A stretch of 64,000 bases of DNA from Mycobacterium parmense. GTDB lineage: Bacteria > Actinomycetota > Actinomycetes > Mycobacteriales > Mycobacteriaceae. The first letter of the stretch is position 1; each line of letters opens with the position of its first letter. The stretch covers positions 1,178,001 to 1,242,000 of the forward strand of contig NZ_AP022614.1 of NCBI RefSeq assembly GCF_010730575.1, read 5' to 3'. The translations under genes were made by a program, and so were the position numbers. The notes beneath the pieces were generated by a model that saw nothing but the letters and a program-made list of their open reading frames with translations, was not told the origin of the DNA and searched no databases. Positions 8,635 through 14,787 of this stretch are shown piece by piece.

Positions 8635-8763
8635 ATGGACCGACAGGAGCAGAAGCGCAAGAGGGCGCTCATCGTGTTCCAGATCGCCATCTACGGCTAC
8701 CTTCTGGTGATGTTCGGCATCCAGCTCTACATGTCCTTCGCCCGGGGGTGGTGGGATCTGTGA
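8635..8763 (+). CDS. 42-aa single-pass membrane microprotein
   Basis: ATG 8635 with ribosome site GGAAAGGAG (8618-8626) opens a 42-codon frame: a charged start MDRQEQKRKRA, one hydrophobic helix (LIVFQIAIYGYLLVMFGIQ) and a short tail ending RGWWDL. The positive N-terminus predicts that it faces the cytoplasm. Its TGA (8761-8763) overlaps the GTG start (8760) of the second polytopic membrane protein, so the two are coupled. Together with the 34-aa protein at 6140 it gives each large membrane protein a small partner gene in the operon. Function unknown; a structural subunit is the simplest idea. Confidence 0.72.
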   Translation: MDRQEQKRKRALIVFQIAIYGYLLVMFGIQLYMSFARGWWDL

Positions 8764-9458
8764 ATCCTGTTGCCGCGCAAGCGGCGAGCTCAGTCGGCCT
8801 CGAGGATCACCACGACGAGTCCCGCCGGGCCCAGCGCCGGGCCGACAAGTGGATGATCGTCGGCGCCGCGTTGATGGGCATGTGGGCGCCGGGCCTGATC
8901 GGATTTCCCATCTTCATGCGGGGGGTTTGGCTGCAGCGCCAGGCCCTGCGCGCCGGCCTGTCGGTCCGGCCCATGATCGTGACGCTGATCGGCTATCTGA
9001 CCCTGATCGACGGGATGCTCAACAGTCTTGGCTGGGCGCTCGACCTGGTCGCCAACCACACGCTGATCAACAGGGTGCTGATGGTCGGTTGGGGCAACAT
9101 GTTCGATGCCGGCTATTTCTGGCACTACAACGAGCTGTGGATCGGGGGCGCCGCGGGCCCGGGCGAAAAGGCCTACGTGGCGGGCCTGATCTTCACGGTG
9201 TTCTCCATGCGCGTGGCCGCTGCCATCGGCTTCCTGCAGATGAGGCGGTGGGGCCATCAGTGGATGGTCGTCACCTGCTGGATGGGCGTGGTCATCTGGT
9301 CGGCCTACGTGTTCAACATGACCATGTTCGCCGACGTGCGCTACGCCGGCGTGGTGTTCCCGGTCGTGGGCTGGTGGCTCTACGACATCTTCTACATCAC
9401 CCCCTTTCTTGCCATCCCGTACCTGCACACCGTCAACCGAGAAATCTTCGCCGACTAG
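8760..9458 (+). CDS. Polytopic membrane protein of unknown family (paralogue B)
   Basis: A 232-aa paralogue of the protein at 5328-6071. About five hydrophobic segments; the stretches WGNMFDAGYFWHYNELW, HQWMVVTCWMGVVIW and YDIFYITPFLAIPYLHTVN are the same in both, while the N-terminal 30 residues differ. Conserved His (ANH, WHYNE, RWGHQ, YLH), Asp and Glu could form a metal site near the membrane face. GTG 8760 was preferred because it overlaps the stop codon of the 42-aa gene as GTGA; GTGs at 8748 and 8751 are alternatives. Two homologous subunits beside NorD/NorQ-type chaperones suggest a heterodimeric membrane enzyme. Confidence 0.8.
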   Translation: MNPVAAQAASSVGLEDHHDESRRAQRRADKWMIVGAALMGMWAPGLIGFPIFMRGVWLQRQALRAGLSVRPMIVTLIGYLTLIDGMLNSLGWALDLVANHTLINRVLMVGWGNMFDAGYFWHYNELWIGGAAGPGEKAYVAGLIFTVFSMRVAAAIGFLQMRRWGHQWMVVTCWMGVVIWSAYVFNMTMFADVRYAGVVFPVVGWWLYDIFYITPFLAIPYLHTVNREIFAD

Positions 9459-9470
9459 AGGAGCAGCGCC

Positions 9471-9902
9471 GTGACCAGTCCCTCGACCACCGAAGACGAA
9501 GACCCGGCCATTGGTCTCGAGCCGGGCACGACGCCGTACTACGCGCAGATGCACAAATGGATCAAGCGGGCGGTGCTGGTGTGCCTCGTCGCGCTCGTCA
9601 TCGAGGGCGCCTTCACCCTGCCATTCATGGCGGTGTACTACGGCTACCCCACACTGAGCCTCACCGAGATCTGCAGCGAGCTGCTGAAGATCCGATATTC
9701 CAACGACACGCTGGAATGCAAGTACCCCTACCCGCCGTTCGGGCCGCCGGAGGGTGCCGCAGGGAAGGCCACCGCTCAGGACGTGTGGGGGATCCAGCCG
9801 ATACCGAAATACCACCGGCTCGGGTTCCGCGAGCTCGTCAAGATCCACAATGACAGGCTCGCCCGCCAGGCGGCCCAACAGCAAGCGGCGCCGCATCCGT
9901 GA
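9471..9902 (+). CDS. Single-pass membrane protein of unknown family
   Basis: A 143-aa protein with a soluble N-terminus of about 30 residues, one transmembrane segment at about residues 34-56 ([20 protein letters not shown]) and a C-terminal domain of about 85 residues, probably outside the membrane. That domain has two Cys (EICSELL and [15 protein letters not shown]), a Pro/Tyr-rich stretch and a charged amphipathic end. GTG 9471 follows AGAGGAG (9458-9464) and the gene overlaps the DapB-like gene by 4 nt. I do not recognise it. Its position after the polytopic proteins suggests a third structural subunit of the same complex. Confidence 0.75.
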   Translation: MTSPSTTEDEDPAIGLEPGTTPYYAQMHKWIKRAVLVCLVALVIEGAFTLPFMAVYYGYPTLSLTEICSELLKIRYSNDTLECKYPYPPFGPPEGAAGKATAQDVWGIQPIPKYHRLGFRELVKIHNDRLARQAAQQQAAPHP

Positions 9903-10972
9903 GCTATCGGGTCGTCCAGTGGACCACCGGCAACGTCGGCAAGAGTTCGGTGCGGGCGATCGCGGCGAACCCGATGTTGCGGCTTGTCGGGTGCTACGCG
10001 TGGTCGGCGGAGAAGGTCGGCTGCGACGTCGGGGAACTGTGCGGGATCGGGCCGCTGAAGGTGAAGGCCACCAACGACGTCGACGCGCTGCTCGCGCTCG
10101 AGCCGGACTGTGTGGTCTACAACCCGATGTTCCCAGATGTCGATCAGCTCGTGCGCATCCTCGGGTCGGGCGTCAACGTGGTGGGCACGGCCGGCTTCAT
10201 CACCGGTCATTTCCTCGGCGCGGGACGCGATCGCATCGCCGAGGCCTGCGAGCGAGGCGGGTCCACCATCTTCGGCAGCGGCATCAACCCGGGTTTCATT
10301 CAGCTCTTCGCCATCGTCTCGGCCGGGCTCTCGGACCGAGTGGACAAGGTGTCGGTGCTGGAATCGTTCGATACCACCATCTACAACTCGCCGGCGACCG
10401 AAATACCCATGGGCTTCGGTTATCCCGTCGACCAACCGAACCTGCCGGTTATCACCCGGAAAGGATCAGGCATCTTCGGCGACGGCGTGTTGCTGCTCGC
10501 CGACGCGCTCGGCGTCGAGCTCGACGAAGTCCGTTGTGAAGCCGAGTACGCGCAGACCACCGCGGACCTTCACCTCCCCGGCGACTGGACCATCGCGAAG
10601 GGTTGCGTCGCCGGCATTCACGTTCGCTGGAAAGGCATCCTGGGGGGCCGAGAGATCATCGAAATCGGCGGCCAATGGCGCAAAGGGCAAACGCTGGAAC
10701 CGGATTGGCCGCTAGACATGGGCTACACCATCGAAGTGCAGGGCCGACCGACGATCAGGACCACACTGAGTTTTCTTCCGCCGCCGGACTTTGAGGGCAA
10801 AACGCTGGACGACTACATCATGTTGGGCCTCACCATCACCGCCGTGCCGGCGATCACCGCGATACCTGCTGTCGTCGCCGCGCCGCCCGGCATCGCGACC
10901 TACACCGGCCTGCCGCTGCTGCTTCCGCGCGGGGTCCTCCGCGCCCAGGCGTCACCGACGATGGGGAGATGA
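9899..10972 (+). CDS. DapB-like NAD(P)-dependent oxidoreductase (copy 3 of 3)
   Basis: A 357-aa member of the same family as the proteins at 1180 and 3933: Rossmann start [45 protein letters not shown] and GSGINPGF. The C-terminal end is Ala/Pro/Leu-rich ([16 protein letters not shown]). GTG 9899 overlaps the upstream stop by 4 nt, and its own TGA overlaps the VOC start by 4 nt. Inside the putative metalloenzyme operon it may deliver reducing equivalents or handle the product; both are inferences. Confidence 0.8.
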   Translation: MSYRVVQWTTGNVGKSSVRAIAANPMLRLVGCYAWSAEKVGCDVGELCGIGPLKVKATNDVDALLALEPDCVVYNPMFPDVDQLVRILGSGVNVVGTAGFITGHFLGAGRDRIAEACERGGSTIFGSGINPGFIQLFAIVSAGLSDRVDKVSVLESFDTTIYNSPATEIPMGFGYPVDQPNLPVITRKGSGIFGDGVLLLADALGVELDEVRCEAEYAQTTADLHLPGDWTIAKGCVAGIHVRWKGILGGREIIEIGGQWRKGQTLEPDWPLDMGYTIEVQGRPTIRTTLSFLPPPDFEGKTLDDYIMLGLTITAVPAITAIPAVVAAPPGIATYTGLPLLLPRGVLRAQASPTMGR

Positions 10973-11394
10973 CCGTGCCCGAGGAATCGCCTCTGCTTCA
11001 TCACGTCGTGTTCGCGGTGGCCGCCGAGCGGCACGCGACCGTCGCAGACATGTTCACCGACTTGGGGTTTGCGTTCGAGAACTTTCAGCTGACCGAACTG
11101 GGGTTGGACATTCACCTCGACTGGAATCGCGGTGTCGAGCTGGTCAGCCCCATCCCGGGATCGTCGGGATCGGTGGCCGTTTCGGTGAATGCGTTCCTCG
11201 AACGTCACGGCGACGGGGTGTACACCGTGGTGATCGGGGTCCCGGCAGCCTCGTCCGCCGACGCCGTCGCCGAGCGCTACGGCGCGACAACGCGGTTCCG
11301 GCAGCGCCTCGAGGGCGAGGGCACCTATCTCGACGAACACGACTTGTCGATATTGGGCCTGCCCCTGACGTTTCTGGCAACCAACATTTCGTGA
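10969..11394 (+). CDS. VOC-superfamily (glyoxalase/dioxygenase fold) protein
   Basis: A 141-aa protein with the start LLHHVVFAVAAERHATVADM, as in vicinal-oxygen-chelate proteins, two beta-alpha-beta-beta-beta units, ELVSPIPGSSGSV in the first module and YTVVIGVP opening the second. A His near residue 10 and Glu residues (VELVS) are at plausible metal-ligand places, but the set is not complete enough to call a particular enzyme. Both ends overlap neighbours by 4 nt. It may be an isomerase, epimerase or binding protein for the pathway's intermediate. Confidence 0.65.
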   Translation: MTVPEESPLLHHVVFAVAAERHATVADMFTDLGFAFENFQLTELGLDIHLDWNRGVELVSPIPGSSGSVAVSVNAFLERHGDGVYTVVIGVPAASSADAVAERYGATTRFRQRLEGEGTYLDEHDLSILGLPLTFLATNIS

Positions 11395-11603
11395 CCGCCG
11401 ACGAGCTACCCGAAAGGAACAGAGTCCCCATGGCCGAAGCGCTCGCCCCCCGTGCAATTCCGGTGCTCGACCTCGCCGATCTAGGCGACCTCGTACCCGA
11501 TTTCGAACTCGTGCGCGGATACCGTCCCGAAATCACGTGGCCATCCCCCACCTGCACCCTGCCCCGGCTGCCGCTGCGGCTTGGTGCGACGCAGGCGCCA
11601 TGA
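11391..11603 (+). CDS. Small protein of unknown function, coupled to VOC and P450 genes
   Basis: Reading from GTG 11391 (GTGA overlap with the VOC stop) gives 70 aa; a second in-frame start at ATG 11430 is preceded by AAAGGA (11413-11418) and gives 57 aa. The sequence includes IPVLDLADLGDLVPDFELVR and then a Pro/Thr-rich end with a single Cys (PSPTCTLPRLPLRL). Its TGA overlaps the P450 ATG (ATGA). The unbroken chain of 4-nt overlaps argues that it is a real gene. It has no motif I know; a small partner of the P450 or a substrate-handling peptide is possible. Confidence 0.6.
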   Translation: MTADELPERNRVPMAEALAPRAIPVLDLADLGDLVPDFELVRGYRPEITWPSPTCTLPRLPLRLGATQAP

Positions 11604-12835
11604 CCGTCGGCACGGCAGAGCTCAGCGTCTTCGATTCCGACCTGCCGGTGCTGCACTACGACGTCACCGACACACCTCAGGACATCTATCCGCAATTCCA
11701 GGCCGCCCAACAGGTCGCGCCGATCGCGCTGGGTCCCATGGGTCCGGAGGTGCTCTCCTATGAGCTTGCCCGAACCGTGCTCGGTGACCCGCGTTTCGGG
11801 ATTCCGCCGGGCATTCACCTGACCGCACACGGCGTGACGTCAGGTGAGCTCTGGGACCGGGTGACGCGCAGCATCCTCTGCATGGAAGGCGCCGAGCACC
11901 GCCGGCTGCGTAGCCTGGTGTCCAAGGCCTTCACGCCACGAGCGACCGCGCGCATGGACGAGACCATCCACGCCGTCATCAACGAGCTCTCCGACGCCGT
12001 TGTCGCGGAGGGAAGTTGCGAGTTCGTCGAGGAGATCGCGCGGCCGTACCCGATCCCGGTGATCTGCGCCCTGCTGGGTGCGCCACGCCAAGACTGGCAG
12101 CTCTTCTCGAAGTGGGCGGAGGACATCTTCAAGATCGTGAGCTTCGATTGCGATCTCGCCGAGGAGGAGCCCAAGGTTCTGAAGGCCTGGGACGCCTTCG
12201 ACGAATACATCGACGCGATGATCGCCAGTCGGCGCAAGACCCTCACCGACGACCTGCTCTCCGAACTCATCCGCGCCGAAGACCGCGGCGACCGGCTCAA
12301 TGCCGGCGAGGTCCGGATGCTGGCGTTCAGCATCCTGGTGGCCGGAACCGACACCACCCGCACGCAATTGGCGGCCTCGACGCAGGTGCTCTGCGAGCAT
12401 CCGGAGCAGTGGGCCCTGCTTCGCGACAACCCCGGGCTCGGGATGAAAGCTGTCGAGGAAACCATGCGGCACTCCCCGTCGATGTGCAGCACCCTGCGCA
12501 GCGTCACCGACGACGTCGCGATCGGCGACTACATGTTCCCGGCCGGCACCTTTATCATCGTGAACACCTTCGCCGCCAACCGGGACCCGGCCGTGTACGA
12601 CGAGCCCACGCGTTTCGACATCACGCGCAGCGATCCACCGCCCATCCTGACCTTCGGCGGCGGGGCTCACTACTGCCTCGGGGCCAACCTCGCCAGGCGA
12701 GAGCTGTCCGAGGCGCTGAAGATCCTCAGCCGCCGCCTGCCGCATCCGCGGTGCAGCGAAATCCCGCCGTGGCGGCCTCTTCTCGGCATGAGCGGACCCA
12801 CGCGGCTGCCGCTCGAGTTCGATCGGCCCGCGTGA
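11600..12835 (+). CDS. Cytochrome P450
   Basis: A 411-aa soluble bacterial P450. The oxygen-binding I-helix motif AGTDTT, the ExxR motif in EETMRHSP, and the heme-thiolate loop FGGGAHYCLGANLAR (Cys ligand) are all intact, so it should be active. ATG 11600 overlaps the upstream stop as ATGA; a longer frame from 11537 would overlap the small gene and has no ribosome site. It is the last gene of the operon begun at 5328 and converges on the lipoprotein gene 4 nt away. No ferredoxin or reductase gene is adjacent, so electrons must come from elsewhere. The subfamily cannot be named safely. Confidence 0.93.
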   Translation: MTVGTAELSVFDSDLPVLHYDVTDTPQDIYPQFQAAQQVAPIALGPMGPEVLSYELARTVLGDPRFGIPPGIHLTAHGVTSGELWDRVTRSILCMEGAEHRRLRSLVSKAFTPRATARMDETIHAVINELSDAVVAEGSCEFVEEIARPYPIPVICALLGAPRQDWQLFSKWAEDIFKIVSFDCDLAEEEPKVLKAWDAFDEYIDAMIASRRKTLTDDLLSELIRAEDRGDRLNAGEVRMLAFSILVAGTDTTRTQLAASTQVLCEHPEQWALLRDNPGLGMKAVEETMRHSPSMCSTLRSVTDDVAIGDYMFPAGTFIIVNTFAANRDPAVYDEPTRFDITRSDPPPILTFGGGAHYCLGANLARRELSEALKILSRRLPHPRCSEIPPWRPLLGMSGPTRLPLEFDRPA

Positions 12836-12839
12836 CGCG

Positions 12840-13478
12840 CTAGGCCGGCAACCCGCTCTTGACCGCGGCGTCCTGTTTGCTTGCCAAGTCGAGAAGGACG
12901 TCGGTGGGCGTGGGATTTCCCGGCGTGCAATCGACCTCCAGGTCGACGACGGCCCGGCCCTCGGTGAATACCACCTCGGAGATCTCCATTTGCTTGGCCG
13001 GGTCGGCGGCCGGGCCGGCGACCATGAACCCGTTGGTGCCGACGTCGACCGGTTGCTGCGCGCCGGTGACCTTCTTGGCGAGTTCGTCTTTCATGGCCGG
13101 GATCATCGGGGCGGCCGAGGCGGCGTCGGGGTAGACGGCGATCGTGTCGACGATGGTGCGCTTGCCGTCGGGATTCTTGAACACCTGCCCCACGCCGTTG
13201 ACTCCGCCCGGGTTTGCGGTCGGCGGCCCGTCGGTGAACGCGTTCGGCCCGACGTCACCGGGCTTGATCAGCAACGAGCTGTAGTCCGACTGGCCCGCCG
13301 CGGGACTGGAGGCGGCGCCGGCGCTCGACGACGCCGTGGCGCTCGAGGATGCGGCGGAACTCGACGAGGTGGCCGAGGTTGCGGACGGGCTACCGTTGTT
13401 GCCGCAGCCCGCCACTGCGGCGCCGGCGAGCAGCGCGACGGCTGCCACTGTGACGATGGACGTTTGCCCCGTGTACAT
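12840..13478 (-). CDS. Secreted lipoprotein of unknown function
   Basis: A 212-aa precursor. The N-terminus has a positively uncharged short start, a hydrophobic core (IVTVAAVALLAGAAV) and a lipobox ending AVAGC at about residue 25, so signal peptidase II should cleave it and Lnt/Lgt-type enzymes acylate the Cys. A Ser/Ala-rich low-complexity linker of about 35 residues follows, then a globular domain of about 145 residues (DYSSLLIKPGDVGPNAF onward) with one further Cys (VDCTPG). This resembles mycobacterial Lpq/Lpr lipoproteins in layout. ATG 13478 follows AAGGAGCG. It is convergent with the P450 gene and probably its own transcription unit. Confidence 0.82.
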   Translation of the reverse strand: MYTGQTSIVTVAAVALLAGAAVAGCGNNGSPSATSATSSSSAASSSATASSSAGAASSPAAGQSDYSSLLIKPGDVGPNAFTDGPPTANPGGVNGVGQVFKNPDGKRTIVDTIAVYPDAASAAPMIPAMKDELAKKVTGAQQPVDVGTNGFMVAGPAADPAKQMEISEVVFTEGRAVVDLEVDCTPGNPTPTDVLLDLASKQDAAVKSGLPA

Positions 13479-13977
13479 GGGCGCTCCTTCTGGCGACGGC
13501 TATCGGTGACAGCGAGCGGAGTTGAATCCGGATGCCGCCTTCGGCAGGTTCCCATATTCCCTGATTAGAGACACCCCCATGAGAGACACGGTGGCCGGCT
13601 CTGTGGCAGTGTGACACGACTTCGACGGGTTGGCGACGCGGCTCGACGGTTGCCAAAACATATTTATTTCGCATCGACGGAAATGACCGAACTGCCGATC
13701 TGGCGGCGGTCGCCGTGCAGAGCGCGGCAGAGATCGGCCGGCATCGAAGCCCCTGCCGCGGGGCAGACGTATAGCGTCGATATAAGTTCTAGCGTCGCTA
13801 TTGACTACGAAACCCCGGTCAGGCTAGCGTTGCTAGCAGCCGCTGGACGGCAGGGTGGGCAGGGTTTTAAAAACCCCACACTCGTCCGCGGTGAATGGTG
13901 CCGAGGTCGCCGCTGAGGCCACACCGACGCCCATGAACGAACATCAGCCGACCTCGATGAACGGAGCCCGACAGCCG
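13479..13977. other. Intergenic region with several palindromes and a possible promoter
   Basis: About 500 nt without a convincing gene, between the divergent lipoprotein and NIPSNAP genes and clearly more AT-rich than its surroundings. It holds TAGCG-T-CGCTA (13790-13800), GCTAGC-GTT-GCTAGC (13823-13837) and GGGTTTT-A-AAAACCC (13862-13876). TTGACT (13801-13806) and TAGCGT (13825-13830), 18 nt apart, could be a rightward promoter overlapped by the second palindrome. Short frames here have no ribosome site and no recognisable product. Confidence 0.45.
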
Positions 13978-14292
13978 ATGTTTCAGCTCAGGACCTACAC
14001 GCTGCGCTCGCCCGATGCGCTGCAGCGCTACGCCACCGTGCACTGGGCCCGCCACCTGGGGACCTTCTCCATGTTCGGGATCGCCACCCACGGTGTGTGG
14101 ACCGAACACGACGGCGCGGATCGCCTGGTCGCGCTGATCGGCTACCCGACGGGCACCGACCCCGAACACCTCACCCGGGTGGTCATGGCCAGCCCGCAAT
14201 TCGCCGCCGACATGGCCGGCTTCGACGCCGAGGATCTACTCGACGTGCAAACCACGCTGCTCGACCCGACCTCGTTCTCACCCCTCCGCTGA
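13978..14292 (+). CDS. NIPSNAP-family protein
   Basis: From ATG 13978 the product is 104 aa and starts FQLRTYTLRSPDALQRYATV, the usual opening of NIPSNAP-type dimeric alpha/beta-barrel proteins, with HWARHLGTFSMFGI, LVALIGYPTG and a C-terminal VQTTLLDPT strand. In-frame ATGs at 13957 and 13933 would add 7 or 15 residues without homology; none has a strong ribosome site (GGAG at 13962 is the best). The family often degrades or binds small ligands, and no catalytic residue can be assigned. The DUF4267 gene follows 22 nt downstream. Confidence 0.75.
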   Translation: MFQLRTYTLRSPDALQRYATVHWARHLGTFSMFGIATHGVWTEHDGADRLVALIGYPTGTDPEHLTRVVMASPQFAADMAGFDAEDLLDVQTTLLDPTSFSPLR

Positions 14293-14314
14293 TCAAATCC
14301 CAGGAGTGTTCGAC

Positions 14315-14698
14315 ATGACCGTCACCACCACCATCGGCTTCGTGCTCGCCGGAGTGCTCGCCGCGGCCATCCTGCTCATCGGCGCGCGCTTCCTCATCGC
14401 GCCGCGCGTCGCCGCCGCGGGCTACGGCGTGGTACCAGATTTGGACCAACCCAATGCCGGGGCCTACTTGAGCGTCAAGGGCGTCCGCGACATCACCACG
14501 GGCCTGATCGTCATCGTCCTGATGATCGCGCAGGCGACCCACCTGCTGGGCTGGGTGATACTGGCCGCCACCATCATTCCGATCGCCGACGCCACCATCG
14601 TGCTGCGCCACGGCGGCGCCAGAGCCACCGCCTTCGGCGTCCACGGGGGCACGGCCGCGGTGATGCTCGTGACCTCGGCGCTGCTGCTCATCCCCTAA
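14315..14698 (+). CDS. DUF4267-family membrane protein
   Basis: A 127-aa protein with four predicted transmembrane helices (about residues 7-27, 55-72, 77-96, 105-125). It shows the family pattern of an Arg in the first loop (GARFLIAP), AGYGV, and YLSVKGVRDITTGL in the second helix. ATG 14315 has AGGAG (14302-14306) upstream; a GTG at 14306 lies inside that site and is rejected. It probably forms an operon with the NIPSNAP gene and is followed by a strong inverted repeat. The family has no established function. Confidence 0.82.
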   Translation: MTVTTTIGFVLAGVLAAAILLIGARFLIAPRVAAAGYGVVPDLDQPNAGAYLSVKGVRDITTGLIVIVLMIAQATHLLGWVILAATIIPIADATIVLRHGGARATAFGVHGGTAAVMLVTSALLLIP

Positions 14699-14762
14699 GA
14701 GCAGGCACCGGAGCGAAACACCGCGGTTCCCCGGGGGAAACGTCGTCGGTGCCGGACTGCTC
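14699..14762. terminator. Nested inverted repeat, probable bidirectional terminator
   Basis: GAGCAGGCACCG (14699-14710) can pair with CGGTGC (14747-14752) and CTGCTC (14757-14762), with a 4-nt bulge. A second hairpin, TTCCCC/GGGGAA, lies inside near 14728-14739. It begins at the DUF4267 stop codon and sits between converging genes. No T-tract is present, which is common for mycobacterial terminators. Confidence 0.5.
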
Positions 14763-14787
14763 ACCAGGGTCGGGCGAGCGCGAACGC

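Noticed and set aside
5328..9458. Copper membrane monooxygenase (AmoCAB/PmoCAB-like) for the membrane proteins
   Set aside because: Size and His/Asp content invited it, but the conserved motifs I recall for AmoA, AmoB and AmoC are absent, so the family is left open.
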